A stretch of 64,000 nucleotides of DNA, taken from NCBI GenBank assembly GCA_934675575.1, contig CAKUQQ010000005.1, positions 147,835-211,834 of the forward strand, read 5' to 3'. The notes below the pieces were generated by a model. That model did not search any database. It was not told the DNA's origin and saw only the letters and a list, made by a program, of their open reading frames with translations. Each line of letters begins with the position of its first letter. Positions within the stretch are counted from its first letter, which is position 1. Shown here piece after piece: positions 9,401-18,709 of the stretch. The stretch is from an uncultured Muribaculaceae bacterium (GTDB lineage Bacteria; Bacteroidota; Bacteroidia; Bacteroidales; Muribaculaceae). Position numbers and translations under genes: made by a program.

Positions 9401-11025
9401 TTCTTGACCAGTCCAAGTTGCTCCAGATTCAAACGATTAACCTTCATATTAAGGTCATATTTTGACTTTTCTCCAGCCAAAGACACATCTCCAACCAAAT
9501 TAAAATCAGCATTTTGGTCCGTCATGCGCAAATTTCCATTCAAATGCTGCTGATTTCCCGACACTTTTGCCATTATATTGCTCAAGCGACGGCCTTTTAA
9601 CTCAATAAATGAAATTCTACCGTCAATGTCGATAAGTTCCAGTTTATTAGAAATTTTAGCAGCCACAGAGGCATTTAACGCTACCCGGTTGATTATTTTT
9701 TCTTTTTCGATAAGCCTACCTACGTCAACCCCGTTGGTCTGAAGTTTCCCATTGAACATCTTCTGCTTGCCAATGCTTTTCAAGTGTCCATCAACATTCA
9801 AATCGCCAAGACCTGTTTTTAGCGAACCATTCATGTTTAAGGCCACTGTACTGCCCGACAAGTTACCGCACCAAGAAACATCGCCCAGTGAGCGAGACAC
9901 TCGCTCAAGCGCTGCCGATTTCTTTGGCAAGAGCGACACAATATTTTTGACTTGCAACGATGTCAAGTGCAATTTTGCATCGGTTAATGAAAAATGCAAA
10001 TCCTTGGGATTATGTATATTGGACACTCTTCCTTTTAGTGAAACTGCAGAGTTATCCTCCAGAGGCTTTATGCCCAAATTGAAGTTGGCGGTTTTGTCAA
10101 GCGTGCCATCAAATGACAAGTTAACGACAAATCTCCTGTTCAAAGTCTTCAATTTGGGATAAAAGCATTTGAAGTCAGCAGGATTTAGCACCGCATTTTT
10201 AAGCACTGCATTTATTTTCATTGAGTAAATTTCCTTTGATAAATTTTTCAATGAGGAATATCCCAATGCGAAATCTTCTGGTTCTATTGACGAAGCCGGA
10301 AGTTTTATCTTTAGATTTGCAACAGACAATTGCTTGTCTGTTATGTGCACATCGCTTGCAAAATGTTTAACAACCAATCCACTCTGCTCTATTAGAGACA
10401 TGCGTTTGACCGAAACGGCGTAGTCGTCACGCTTAATCATAGGCAATACCACATCGGCCTTCAAGTCATAGACATGAATATGGTTTTTATCAAAAACGCC
10501 AACACGCGGCGCTTCAGACAGCAAATCATATTGCAACTCGCTCTTTCTAATTATCAAATTATATATTGTAATTTCTGTTTGGCTTTTGCGGTTAGGGTCT
10601 TTTGACTTTAATGCATCAATTAAAAACTGTGCATTCGTCGGCGATTTTTTATCTTTTTGAGTCACATGGCCATGCAGACCTATAATCTCACCATAAGTGA
10701 ACACCAGCTTTCTATGTGCCACCAAATTATACAAGCTAAAACCTGCGCCAAGCTGCTCAACCGACAGCAAGGAATCTCCTTTTTGGTCGGGAACTTGCAC
10801 ATTCAGCAGACTGATGCGGTTAAACGGCTCTATATCCACATAGCCGATTTTAACGTCGGTTTTCAGTAAATCCGACAAGGTCTTTTCGCCCAAGCCCCTT
10901 ATGTGGTTTTGCACCGTGGGAATAGAAAGCAACAAGAATGCACCACCATATAGCAACACAAAAAGCGTGATGGCCGTGACAAGCAAAAGCCTGAAAAAAT
11001 TATATGTTCCTTTGATTATGTTCAC
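6484..11025 (-). CDS. tamB: TamB-like translocation and assembly module protein
   Basis: Very long (1513 residues) TamB/AsmA-like envelope protein. A single N-terminal membrane anchor (about residues 12-35, LLLVTAITLFVLLYGGAFLL) is followed by more than 1,000 residues of short repeated beta strands, the pattern of the bridge-like hydrophobic groove proteins, and by a C-terminal TamB (DUF490) domain (about 1080-1480) with IYLLALNRF and ...SNLLGQISDKWTISPNF. Members of this family move phospholipid or help outer-membrane protein assembly between inner and outer membrane. It sits 42 nt after nadE and overlaps the downstream DUF4421 gene by 4 nt. No TamA/BamA-like gene is adjacent. Family membership is clear; the cargo is not known. 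Confidence 0.9.
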   Translation of the reverse strand: MNIIKGTYNFFRLLLVTAITLFVLLYGGAFLLLSIPTVQNHIRGLGEKTLSDLLKTDVKIGYVDIEPFNRISLLNVQVPDQKGDSLLSVEQLGAGFSLYNLVAHRKLVFTYGEIIGLHGHVTQKDKKSPTNAQFLIDALKSKDPNRKSQTEITIYNLIIRKSELQYDLLSEAPRVGVFDKNHIHVYDLKADVVLPMIKRDDYAVSVKRMSLIEQSGLVVKHFASDVHITDKQLSVANLKIKLPASSIEPEDFALGYSSLKNLSKEIYSMKINAVLKNAVLNPADFKCFYPKLKTLNRRFVVNLSFDGTLDKTANFNLGIKPLEDNSAVSLKGRVSNIHNPKDLHFSLTDAKLHLTSLQVKNIVSLLPKKSAALERVSRSLGDVSWCGNLSGSTVALNMNGSLKTGLGDLNVDGHLKSIGKQKMFNGKLQTNGVDVGRLIEKEKIINRVALNASVAAKISNKLELIDIDGRISFIELKGRRLSNIMAKVSGNQQHLNGNLRMTDQNADFNLVGDVSLAGEKSKYDLNMKVNRLNLEQLGLVKKNQCKDLAFAMNANIHGNKADNMNGFIDIKNLDFKKTDNKALHIASIRIDAHNLADMQQLDLQSDFVKAKIYGAYNFSRLVPTMKHLLAKSFPDYFGYVPVPETKKGSKNKFNLVATLSPSSEFQKFFNLPIDIVYDVTLKGHVDEDNKLSEITLTAPYLLKGNKLIENTRLKASISDDSVKVMANTSYPGKKGLIDLSLNGDGNNNVFGTKLNWSLKGSPNFHGDLSLSTLLGRKPNGEIDCKVVVNPTEMVFNDTVWNLQRSRIDIEPNLITVNNFVAKCDKQFVTIDGVLSKNADDLLSVELNDISLDYIFETLNIDNVSFGGRASGKFFGNSLLTSAPRLSTPDLHIDRFSYNGAVLGDADIVSRWNNENMSVKLSANISQDNGLHSYVDGEIFTKADSLYMDFNTKKVNVAFMKPFMKAFTSDVGGEVSGHAVLYGNFHTINLYGDVFADSLRFKLDYTNVYYTCSDSVHIKPNLIKFDNIEISDRYKHHGYMSGWLKHDSFHNPVFNFSITGVKKLLCFDMPQSSGQNWYGTVFANGSAFVAGEPGSVKVNLNLETAPGSTFYFALSDNAVANEYKFITFRDRDKLKDTVKTVVADVDTVPDFIKKLKTQSNIQQNGEETLYSVDLQADITPNAAMNLIMDPQGGDKIKAYGNGHIRLTYNNSDDQFLMYGKYAIEKGNYNFTLQDVIIKDFIINQGSSVSFHGDPYAANLDIEAIYALTANLRDLDESFATDKELNRTNVPVHALLKAQGSIKHPDVSFDLEFPTLTSDAYRKIKSIISTEDMMNRQIIYLLALNRFYTPDYMNATTNNNELTSVASSTISSQLSNLLGQISDKWTISPNFHSQKGDFSDVDVDLALSSQLLNNRLLFNGNFGYRDNAYNSKNSNFIGDFDIEYLLNSRGNLRLKAYNHFNDQNYFIRNALTTQGVGIVFRHEFDKLFRKRSPKPKPQTSGDTIRQSTKKSSTSK

Positions 11026-11067
11026 CAGTCTATATATGCGGAATAATGGTCTATGTGCAACCCAAGA

Positions 11068-13023
11068 TTATTCGTGCAACCTTTCGCACTCACTTAACCA
11101 CAACCGAGCGCAGGCATCGCTCGGCATGCGCCAGTCGCCACGCGGTGATAACGAAATTGTACCCACCTTTGGGCCATCGGGCATGCAAGAACGCTTGAAC
11201 TGCTGCTGGAAGAATCTGCGGTAGAATGTCCTCAACCACTTGAGAATTGTGGCATTGTCAAAATCAGAAGCAAATGCTTTCTTTGCAAGCAAATATACTT
11301 TTGACGGTGCGTAACCAAATCTGATGATATTATATAAGAAGAAGTCGTGCAACTCGTATGGTCCAACCAAATCCTCTGTTTTTTGGGCTATGTTGCCATT
11401 CTCATCAGCAGGGGTAAGCTCCGGACTGATAGGTGTGTCCAATATGTCAAGCAGCGTATTGCGCATTGTGGCCTCATCAGTGTAATTCAACGCGAACCAC
11501 CTAACAAGATATTTTGCAAGAGTTTTTGGAATACTGCCATTGACGTTATACATAGACATGTGGTCGCCATTATAGGTTGCCCAGCCAAGTGCCAGCTCCG
11601 ACAAATCACCTGTGCCAAGAACCAAAGCGTTAACTTTGTTAGCGAAATCCATAAGAATTTGCGTGCGCTCTCTGGCTTGCGAGTTTTCGTATGTAACGTC
11701 ATGCACATCTGCCGACTGACCAATATCTTTGAAATGCTGCGTCACGGCTGCCGAAATTGATATTTCTTTAGCTGTAACACCCAGAGAATTCATTAGCGCC
11801 ACTGCATTGTTGTGAGTTCTGCCAGTTGTGCCAAAACCTGGCATGGTAATGCCATATATGTTTTTTCTGTCGAGCCCCAATTTATCGAAAGCCCTAACTG
11901 CCACAAGAAGTGCCAATGTTGAGTCAAGCCCTCCAGAAATGCCTACCACAATGGATTTTATGCCAGTAAAGTTCAACCTTCGCGCTAACCCATGCGACTG
12001 TATGTCAGTAATCTCATCACAGCGGCTATTCAAAGAACTGGCGTCGGCTGGCACAAACGGACATTTTTTTATGTTTCTCAATAAAACGTCAGCTTCGTAG
12101 TCAACGGCGTTTTTCTGCTCTACGCTTATCACGCGATATGGCTTAGCAAACGCTTGGCTTGAGTCAGAAAAACTTTGTGTAATTCTGCGCTCAAAGTTCA
12201 ATGCCTCCACATCAACATCAGCCAATTTCATCTGTGAGTCAAGACAAAATCTATCGCCCTCGGCAAGTAGATTTCCATTTTCCGCAATCAAGATATTTCC
12301 GGAGAACACAAGGTCTGTTGAAGACTCGCCAAAACCAGCCGACGCATAGATATATGCTGCTACACATTGGCTCGACTGGCGTTTTACAATTGATTTCAAC
12401 CGACCGTGTTTGCCAATCAGTTCATTTGAAGCGGAAAGATTGACTATAATGTTGGCTCCATTAAGAGCTGCCACTGAACTGGGCGGTATGGCAACCCACA
12501 TATCCTCGCAAATCTCAACGGCAATCTTCACGCGATTTGACTCAAATATCAAATCAGTGCCAAAAGGGTAGTACTGGCCTGCTATTTTGATTTGCTTTAT
12601 GCCAGAGCACTGATTTCCGCTATTGAACCAACGTTTTTCGTAAAACTCCTTGTAATTTGGCAAATAGGTTTTTGGAACGACACCAATAACTTTGCCATGG
12701 CTGATAACGACAGCACAATTTAACAAGAACGAGTCTAAACGCAGAGGTGCACCAACCACGACAATTATGTCACACTTTTTTGTAGCCCTGCAAATTTCAG
12801 ATATAGCACTTTCTGTTTTGTCCAACAGCAAATCATCGGCGAATAAATCGGCACAAGTGTATGATGTGACCGACAGCTCCGGAAAGCTCAAAAGTTTAAC
12901 GCCTTTATCTATTGCCTTTGCTATACAATCTATTATTTCTGCAGTGTTGAACTGAATGTCACCAACGTTTGTCCTTGGGACTGCGCACGCAACTCTGTAA
13001 AATCCGTAATCGTTCATAACCAA
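11068..13023 (-). CDS. nadE: Glutamine-dependent NAD+ synthetase
   Basis: Makes NAD+ from nicotinate adenine dinucleotide, ATP and glutamine. 651 residues, the two-domain form. The N-terminal nitrilase-type glutaminase (about 1-300) carries the Glu of SFPELSVTSY, the Lys of KTYLPNYKEFYEKRWF and the Cys of VEICEDMW. The C-terminal synthetase has the PP-loop GISGGLDST near residue 360 and the GTGDLSELALGW motif. It heads the run nadE > tamB > DUF4421 > tsaD > cinA. A -7 box TAACTTTG is 46 nt upstream, in the region shared with the divergent glycogen synthase. Confidence 0.98.
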   Translation of the reverse strand: MVMNDYGFYRVACAVPRTNVGDIQFNTAEIIDCIAKAIDKGVKLLSFPELSVTSYTCADLFADDLLLDKTESAISEICRATKKCDIIVVVGAPLRLDSFLLNCAVVISHGKVIGVVPKTYLPNYKEFYEKRWFNSGNQCSGIKQIKIAGQYYPFGTDLIFESNRVKIAVEICEDMWVAIPPSSVAALNGANIIVNLSASNELIGKHGRLKSIVKRQSSQCVAAYIYASAGFGESSTDLVFSGNILIAENGNLLAEGDRFCLDSQMKLADVDVEALNFERRITQSFSDSSQAFAKPYRVISVEQKNAVDYEADVLLRNIKKCPFVPADASSLNSRCDEITDIQSHGLARRLNFTGIKSIVVGISGGLDSTLALLVAVRAFDKLGLDRKNIYGITMPGFGTTGRTHNNAVALMNSLGVTAKEISISAAVTQHFKDIGQSADVHDVTYENSQARERTQILMDFANKVNALVLGTGDLSELALGWATYNGDHMSMYNVNGSIPKTLAKYLVRWFALNYTDEATMRNTLLDILDTPISPELTPADENGNIAQKTEDLVGPYELHDFFLYNIIRFGYAPSKVYLLAKKAFASDFDNATILKWLRTFYRRFFQQQFKRSCMPDGPKVGTISLSPRGDWRMPSDACARLWLSECERLHE

Positions 13024-13068
13024 TCATTATTCACACACGCCAATGATTTTGGAGTGCGCTTATTATTG

Positions 13069-13076
13069 CAAAGTTA
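13069..13076 (-). promoter_or_regulatory. -7 box upstream of nadE
   Basis: Minus-strand TAACTTTG, 46 nt before the nadE start. No convincing -33 TTG at the usual spacing. Confidence 0.4.
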
Positions 13077-13239
13077 CATATTTTTCAGCTTAAAAATCCA
13101 TCTGTCTTGCGCTAAACGCAACAAAAAACCAAGTTTCATATTGAACATCGTTTTTGCTAATATATGGAGCTATGCAATATTTCACACGCCGTGCAATTAA
13201 GTTTAAATGTGGAATAATGTGCATTTCAAGTATTTTCAG

Positions 13240-13247
13240 TAATTTTG
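13240..13247 (+). promoter_or_regulatory. -7 box upstream of glycogen synthase
   Basis: TAATTTTG, 35 nt before the ATG at 13283, giving a short leader. The -33 position is poorly conserved. With the minus-strand box at 13069-13076 it makes the 259-nt gap a divergent promoter region. Confidence 0.45.
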
Positions 13248-13282
13248 CAGAAGAATTTAGAACAAAGGCATTTGATTAGTTT

Positions 13283-14914
13283 ATGCTGAATTATTTATTT
13301 GAAACCAGTTGGGAAGTTTGCAATAAAGTTGGTGGTATATATGCTGTCCTGTCAACAAAAGCACGAACTCTCCAACAAAAATTCAATGACAACCTGCTAT
13401 TCATTGGCCCAGACATTTGGGCAGACGCAGACTGTTTGTTCTTTGAGCACACAAACGAGACCATAGGATTTTTTTCAGAAAGCAACCCTCTGCCTGCAGG
13501 ATTGCACGTCAAAATCGGGAGGTGGAAAGTTCCCGGCACACCAAAAGCTTTATTGGTCAACTACCAAGGACTATTTGAGCACAAAGATGCAATATACGCT
13601 AAAATGTGGGAAAATTTTGGAGTTGACTCACTACATGCCTATGGCGATTATGACGAATCGTGCATGTTTGCCGTTGCATCTGCCATTGTGATAGAACAAA
13701 TCGTGCAATGCAACTTGATGACAAACGGAATCATAGCCCACTTTGACGAATGGACCACCGGTATGGGACTGCTTTATTTGAAAATGAAGTGCCCAGACAT
13801 AGCCACGATATTCACAACACACGCCACAAGCATAGGTCGAAGCATTTGCGGCAATGGAAAGCCACTATATGATTATCTAAAGGGGTATAATGGCAACCAA
13901 ATGGCATGCGAACTAAACATGCAGTCAAAGCACTCTCTCGAACGTGCAGCTGCAGCCAATGCCGACAAGTTCTCCACAGTGAGCGCAGTAACAGCCAAAG
14001 AATGTGAGCAGCTGTTTGAATGTAAGCCCGATGTCACACCAAATGCCTTCGAGCCTGATTATGTGCCAACAGGTAGCAACTTCACCTCCAAGCGCAGAAA
14101 GGCAAGAAAACTTCTATTGCAAATAGCCAGCCATCTGACAGGGTTCAGAATCAGCAACGATGCAACGCTTATTGCCACTTCAGGGCGATGTGAGTTTAGA
14201 AACAAGGGCATTGACGCGTTTATTGATTCATGCAACATATTACGCACCGAGTTAAAAGGCTCTGAAAAAGAAATAGTGGCATTCATTTTAGTGCCAGGGT
14301 GGACAATCGGTCCACGACAAGATTTGCAAGCCTCATTAAAAAGCAAGGACATTGCAAGGTTGCCAGATTCCGTAATCACGCACAATTTGCATAACGGCAG
14401 CAACGATATAATAAAACAAAAACTCGACTTTTTGGATTTCAAGAACGATGATTGTGACAATGTGAAAATCATATATGCGCCCTCATATCTTAATGGCAAT
14501 GACGGAATCTTCAATTTGCCATATTACGACGTTTTAATTGGTTTTGACTTGACTATATTTCCGTCGTACTATGAACCATGGGGTTACACGCCACTCGAAA
14601 GCACAGCTTTTTCCGTGCCGACAATCACGACAAACCTTGCAGGCTTCGGCCAATGGGTGATTGATGAGATTGGAACTGACTGCACAAAAAGTGGGGTAGT
14701 TGTAGTTTCGCGCAATGACTCAAACTATAACGAGACGTTGCGTGATATTGTCAACAATGTGGAGGACTACATAGGCAAAAGCAAGCAAGACATAACCAAA
14801 ATAAGAAAGGCTGCAAAAGCGACATCACAAAAAGCCACATGGGACAAGTTCATTGGCTATTACATGGCTGTGTATGAAGCTGCAGTCAAAAAACACAACA
14901 AAAGAAACATTTAA
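13283..14914 (+). CDS. Glycogen synthase, GT3 (eukaryotic-type) family
   Basis: Extends alpha-1,4-glucan from a nucleotide-glucose donor, cytosolic. 543 residues. It opens with FETSWEVCNKVGGIYAVLST, which closely resembles the fungal/animal glycogen synthase start (FE.AWEV.NKVGGIY.V..TKA), and carries FPSYYEPWGYTPLEST followed by ITTNLAGFG, the GT3 catalytic signature with its ExxxxxE-type glutamates. This makes it GT3, not the GT5 GlgA of most bacteria. The regulatory N- and C-terminal phosphorylation tails and arginine cluster of the eukaryotic enzymes are absent. It is 12 nt upstream of glgP, so synthesis and breakdown enzymes are made together. Donor (UDP- versus ADP-glucose) cannot be told from sequence alone; GT3 enzymes elsewhere use UDP-glucose. 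Confidence 0.93.
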   Translation: MLNYLFETSWEVCNKVGGIYAVLSTKARTLQQKFNDNLLFIGPDIWADADCLFFEHTNETIGFFSESNPLPAGLHVKIGRWKVPGTPKALLVNYQGLFEHKDAIYAKMWENFGVDSLHAYGDYDESCMFAVASAIVIEQIVQCNLMTNGIIAHFDEWTTGMGLLYLKMKCPDIATIFTTHATSIGRSICGNGKPLYDYLKGYNGNQMACELNMQSKHSLERAAAANADKFSTVSAVTAKECEQLFECKPDVTPNAFEPDYVPTGSNFTSKRRKARKLLLQIASHLTGFRISNDATLIATSGRCEFRNKGIDAFIDSCNILRTELKGSEKEIVAFILVPGWTIGPRQDLQASLKSKDIARLPDSVITHNLHNGSNDIIKQKLDFLDFKNDDCDNVKIIYAPSYLNGNDGIFNLPYYDVLIGFDLTIFPSYYEPWGYTPLESTAFSVPTITTNLAGFGQWVIDEIGTDCTKSGVVVVSRNDSNYNETLRDIVNNVEDYIGKSKQDITKIRKAAKATSQKATWDKFIGYYMAVYEAAVKKHNKRNI

Positions 14915-14926
14915 TTTATTCGCAAT

Positions 14927-17482
14927 ATGAAAATTGACGTTAGTAATTCAAACACTCCGTCATGGAGAAACATCACGGTAAAAACGCAATTGCCAGCCAA
15001 GCTCAAAAAGCTTGACGAGTTGTCAAAAAACTTGTGGTGGGCATGGAACAGTGAAGCAAAGACAATATTTCATGACCTAAACAAGGAACTCTGGCACACA
15101 ACTGGAGAAAACCCAGTGCTATTGCTTCAAAGACTGAATTCGGAGCAATTTGAGGAGATTTCGAAAGACGATGTAATGCTCGAAAGAATCAACACTGTAT
15201 ATACACATTTCAAGAACTATATGAAAGAGCCGTTGCGCACTGATTTGCCTTCGGTTTCTTATTTCAGCATGGAATATGGTTTATGCCCAGCATTGAAAAT
15301 CTATTCCGGCGGTCTTGGCATTTTGGCAGGTGATTACATTAAAGAGGCATCTGACAGACGTGTGAACATGACGGCAGTGGGTTTCTTATACAAATATGGC
15401 TATTTTACTCAAACGCTGGCAATGGACGGTCAGCAAATTGCCAAATATGAGCCACAGAACTTCAATCAACTGCCAATAGAGCCAGTTCTTGACGAAAATG
15501 GCAAACAGATGGAACTTGAAGTGCCTTATCCTGAGCGCATCATTTATGCCAACATCTGGCGTGTCAACGTTGGTCGCGTGAAACTTTATCTGCTTGACAC
15601 CGAAAATGACAAAAACAGTGAGTTCGACAGACCAATAACAGATGAATTATATGGCGGAGACTGGGAAAACCGCATAAAACAAGAATATCTGCTCGGCATT
15701 GGTGGCATCTTGCTGCTCAAAAAACTCGGCATAAAAAATCAGCTTTACCACTGCAATGAGGGTCATGCCGCTTTGCTAAACTTGCAACGTCTTGTTGACT
15801 ACATTCAGGACGACGGTTTGAACTTCAACGAAGCTCTTGAAATCGTTAGAGCCTCGTCACTCTACACCGTGCACACTCCTGTGCCTGCCGGCCATGATTA
15901 TTTCGACGAAGGCTTGTTTGGCAAGTATATGGGCGGATTTCCAGAAAAGCTTGGAATTTCTTGGAACGATCTCATGAACATGGGTCGCGAGAATCCAAAT
16001 TCACAGGAACGTTTCTGCATGAGCGTGTTTGCCCTTAACACCACTCAAGAGTCAAATGGCGTGAGCTGGCTGCACGGACAAGTGTCGCGACGCATGTTTG
16101 CCGGATTATGGAAAGGCTTTGCCCCCGAAGAGTCGCATGTGGGATATGTGACCAACGGTGTGCACATGCCAACATGGGCAGCATCGGAATGGAAAGAATA
16201 TTACTCAAAAATTCTTGGCGATGACTTTGAAGAGCATCAAGAAGACGAAAAAACATGGGCACCAATTCTTAATGTTCCCGATGAGGAAATTTGGAATATG
16301 CGCCAACTGCTCAAAAACAAGCTAATCGACTTTGTGAAACGTGACTTCAGCGCTACTTGGCTCAAGAACCAAGGAGACCCGACGAGAATCATGTCGATTG
16401 TTGACAAAATCAATCCTAATGCACTGCTAATCGGTTTTGCTCGCCGTTTTGCCACTTACAAACGTGCGCATTTGCTGTTCACCGATCTTGACCGCTTGTC
16501 AAAGATTGTGAACAACGAGAAATTCCCAGTTCAATTCATATTCGCAGGAAAAGCGCACCCGGCCGACGGCGCAGGCAAAGATTTGATTAAGCACATCATT
16601 GAAATATCAAAAATGCCACAATTCCTCGGCAAAATCATTTTCCTCGAGAACTACGAAATGGCCGTGTCAAAACGACTGATTACGGGTGTTGACATCTGGC
16701 TGAATACGCCTACACGCCCACTTGAGGCCTCAGGCACATCTGGTGAAAAGGCCGAGATGAACGGTCTGCTTAATTTCTCGGTGCTCGATGGTTGGTGGTA
16801 TGAAGGCTATCGTGAGGGGGCAGGTTGGGCATTGACCGACAAACGCACCTACACTGACCAGGGTCAGCAAGACAAACTTGATGCAGCTACAATCTATTCT
16901 ATGCTGGAGAATGAGATTATTCCGCTCTATTTTGCCAAAAACTCAAAAGGCTACTCTCCAGAATGGGTTCAATACATAAAGAATTCCATTGCACACATTG
17001 CTCCGCACTACACGATGTCGAGAATGATTAAGGACTATTTCGACCGTTTCTACATAAAAGAAGCCAACCGTTCAAGTTCACTTTGCGAAAACAATTATGC
17101 TTTAGCAAGAGAAATCGTTAACTGGAAAGAAAACGTGGTTTCGAAATGGAACGATGTGCTGCCCGTGGATATTCAGCTTTCAGACTCACTCAAAAACTCA
17201 ACCAATAATGGAGAGCCAATAGAAGCAACGATAAAGCTTAATACAGCCGGACTCACCAGCGACATAAAGATAGAACTTGTGGTGTATTCCGAAATAGATG
17301 GAGAAACCAAATTCTACAACACTTATCCTCTGAAGGTAATCGATGCCGAAGGTGACATTCTCACATACCAACTGAGATTGCACCTGAAAGATGACGGCGT
17401 GTTCAAATATTCGTTCCGTGTATACCCATGGAACGAAAAATTGCCGCATCGCCAAGACTTCGCTTACATGAAGTGGATTTAA
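14927..17482 (+). CDS. glgP: Alpha-glucan phosphorylase (GT35, DUF3417 type)
   Basis: Phosphorolyses alpha-1,4-glucans to glucose 1-phosphate using pyridoxal phosphate. 851 residues, the bacterial/archaeal alpha-glucan phosphorylase form: an N-terminal DUF3417 segment ([13 protein letters not shown] near residue 30) precedes the phosphorylase core with [22 protein letters not shown] and [10 protein letters not shown]. The PLP lysine is in [14 protein letters not shown], and [12 protein letters not shown] forms the phosphate-binding region. A C-terminal stretch of about 130 residues adds a beta-rich domain. It follows the glycogen synthase by 12 nt and is closed by an intrinsic terminator. Co-transcription implies control of glycogen turnover at enzyme level rather than transcription. 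Confidence 0.97.
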   Translation: MKIDVSNSNTPSWRNITVKTQLPAKLKKLDELSKNLWWAWNSEAKTIFHDLNKELWHTTGENPVLLLQRLNSEQFEEISKDDVMLERINTVYTHFKNYMKEPLRTDLPSVSYFSMEYGLCPALKIYSGGLGILAGDYIKEASDRRVNMTAVGFLYKYGYFTQTLAMDGQQIAKYEPQNFNQLPIEPVLDENGKQMELEVPYPERIIYANIWRVNVGRVKLYLLDTENDKNSEFDRPITDELYGGDWENRIKQEYLLGIGGILLLKKLGIKNQLYHCNEGHAALLNLQRLVDYIQDDGLNFNEALEIVRASSLYTVHTPVPAGHDYFDEGLFGKYMGGFPEKLGISWNDLMNMGRENPNSQERFCMSVFALNTTQESNGVSWLHGQVSRRMFAGLWKGFAPEESHVGYVTNGVHMPTWAASEWKEYYSKILGDDFEEHQEDEKTWAPILNVPDEEIWNMRQLLKNKLIDFVKRDFSATWLKNQGDPTRIMSIVDKINPNALLIGFARRFATYKRAHLLFTDLDRLSKIVNNEKFPVQFIFAGKAHPADGAGKDLIKHIIEISKMPQFLGKIIFLENYEMAVSKRLITGVDIWLNTPTRPLEASGTSGEKAEMNGLLNFSVLDGWWYEGYREGAGWALTDKRTYTDQGQQDKLDAATIYSMLENEIIPLYFAKNSKGYSPEWVQYIKNSIAHIAPHYTMSRMIKDYFDRFYIKEANRSSSLCENNYALAREIVNWKENVVSKWNDVLPVDIQLSDSLKNSTNNGEPIEATIKLNTAGLTSDIKIELVVYSEIDGETKFYNTYPLKVIDAEGDILTYQLRLHLKDDGVFKYSFRVYPWNEKLPHRQDFAYMKWI

Positions 17483-17511
17483 TACAGAACCTATCATTTT
17501 TTGCTGATGAT

Positions 17512-17557
17512 AATAGGGACATGACAGAACCTTGCCGTGCCCCTATTTTATTTATTC
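17512..17557 (+). terminator. Intrinsic terminator after glgP
   Basis: 10-bp stem with one mismatch (left arm 17512-17521, right arm 17538-17547 including CCCCTATT), followed by TTATTTATT. It ends the glycogen operon 30 nt after the glgP stop. Confidence 0.7.
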
Positions 17558-17575
17558 CTAACAACAAATATTATT

Positions 17576-17606
17576 TTGTACAACACAATTATAATGTTTA
17601 ATTTTG
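17576..17606 (+). promoter_or_regulatory. Promoter of the Wza-like gene
   Basis: TTG at 17576-17578 (within TTTTG), a 20-nt spacer and TAATTTTG at 17599-17606: a full match to the Bacteroidota -33/-7 pattern. The predicted leader is about 50 nt. Confidence 0.7.
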
Positions 17607-17663
17607 TATTCATAAATGTTTATTATACTGATTTCATAGGAAAATTACAAAATTTTAAATAAC

Positions 17664-18503
17664 ATGAAATTGAAATTATTTTTAATCACTTCTGTATTAT
17701 GTTTTATTTTGGTTAGTTGCGGAAGTACTAAAGAAATTCCTTATGTGATTGACGCCGACAAATTACCCGAAAACATGCTAAAAGAAACAGCCAAGTATTC
17801 CGACCCAATAGTGCAACCTGGCGATATTCTCCAAATTCTTGTAACAAGCAACAATGTGGAAGCCATGGAAGCTGTGAAGCCGTTCAATAAGGCAACTTAC
17901 TGGGGGGGAGATGGCATGAGTTCTATAGTTGGCAATACTACTCAAACTGCAAGTAACAATGAAGGATCTATATATTACTATCTCGTAGATGATGCTGGCA
18001 ACATCGAGTTCCCATTGCTTGGAAAAGTTCATGTTGACGGATTAAAAACAGGTGAAATAAGCGAATTAATTGCTTCTAAAATATATCCTAAATATTTGAC
18101 AGCCAAACCAGGTGTAGAAGTTCGTTTCCGTAATTTCAAGGTATATGCCCTTGGAGAGTTTAATAAACCTGGTGCCATATCATCGGCAAACGGAAAAATG
18201 AACATTCTTGAAGCCGTGGCACAAGCTGGCGACTTGACCATCTTTGGTGTGCGTAAAAACGTTATGGTCATCAGAACCAATGCAGATGGCTCACGCAAGG
18301 TGTTCCGCTTGGATTTAACAAATAAGAACCTGCTTTTGTCTCCAGGCTATAACTTGCAACAAAATGATGTGATTTATGTGCAGCCAAATAAAGCCAAGGC
18401 ACGTTCGGCATGGACAATTGCTCCAGGTTGGTCTTTTGCAATGAGTATAATCGGCACTTTAGTCTCAATTTCAACGCTTGTAATAACACTCACAAAGAAA
18501 TAA
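17664..18503 (+). CDS. Wza-like polysaccharide export lipoprotein (orphan)
   Basis: Outer-membrane polysaccharide export protein of the Wza/Poly_export family. 279 residues: a lipoprotein signal with lipobox LVSC (Cys19), a Poly_export domain (about 45-150: DPIVQPGDILQILV, DDAGNIEFPLLGKV), an SLBB-type domain (about 155-240: FKVYALGEFNKPGAI, NILEAVAQAGDL, NDVIYVQPNKAKA) and a C-terminal hydrophobic helix (about 253-277) of the kind that spans the outer membrane. Such genes normally lie beside a Wzc-like tyrosine kinase and glycosyltransferases; here it has its own promoter and terminator and no partner. It may serve a polysaccharide locus elsewhere. Confidence 0.92.
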   Translation: MKLKLFLITSVLCFILVSCGSTKEIPYVIDADKLPENMLKETAKYSDPIVQPGDILQILVTSNNVEAMEAVKPFNKATYWGGDGMSSIVGNTTQTASNNEGSIYYYLVDDAGNIEFPLLGKVHVDGLKTGEISELIASKIYPKYLTAKPGVEVRFRNFKVYALGEFNKPGAISSANGKMNILEAVAQAGDLTIFGVRKNVMVIRTNADGSRKVFRLDLTNKNLLLSPGYNLQQNDVIYVQPNKAKARSAWTIAPGWSFAMSIIGTLVSISTLVITLTKK

Positions 18504-18530
18504 CGCTATACCGATTTAGTAGATATTATC

Positions 18531-18570
18531 AAAATGACCACTTTTCTCACGAAGTGGTCATTTTTTATTT
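18531..18570 (+). terminator. Intrinsic terminator after the Wza-like gene
   Basis: Perfect stem AAATGACCACTT/AAGTGGTCATTT with a TTCTCACG-type loop, running straight into TTTTTTATTT. Strong rho-independent terminator, 28 nt after the stop codon. Confidence 0.92.
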
Positions 18571-18573
18571 GAC

Positions 18574-18592
18574 GTATGACATTTTGTCATAC
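18574..18592. repeat. Perfect palindrome GTATGACA-ttt-TGTCATAC
   Basis: 8-bp arms with a 3-nt centre, four bases after the terminator U-run and 117 nt before clpB. It is not the CIRCE element. It could be an operator for clpB or a second small hairpin; the sequence does not decide. Confidence 0.6.
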
Positions 18593-18709
18593 ACTCGCTT
18601 TCTATCATAACCATCTAATATCCAGCCACAAAACGTTTTCATTCTCACTTAGGGCACAGATATTGCAATATTATAGGACGAAACAGAAAGGAAACAAAAA
18701 TATAAATAT

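Noticed and set aside
6514-9465. Plus-strand reading frames opposite tamB
   Set aside because: Short, without domains, and covered by the strong tamB frame on the minus strand.
18600-18709. CIRCE/HrcA element before clpB or dnaK
   Set aside because: No TTAGCACTC-N9-GAGTGCTAA-like repeat in either upstream region.
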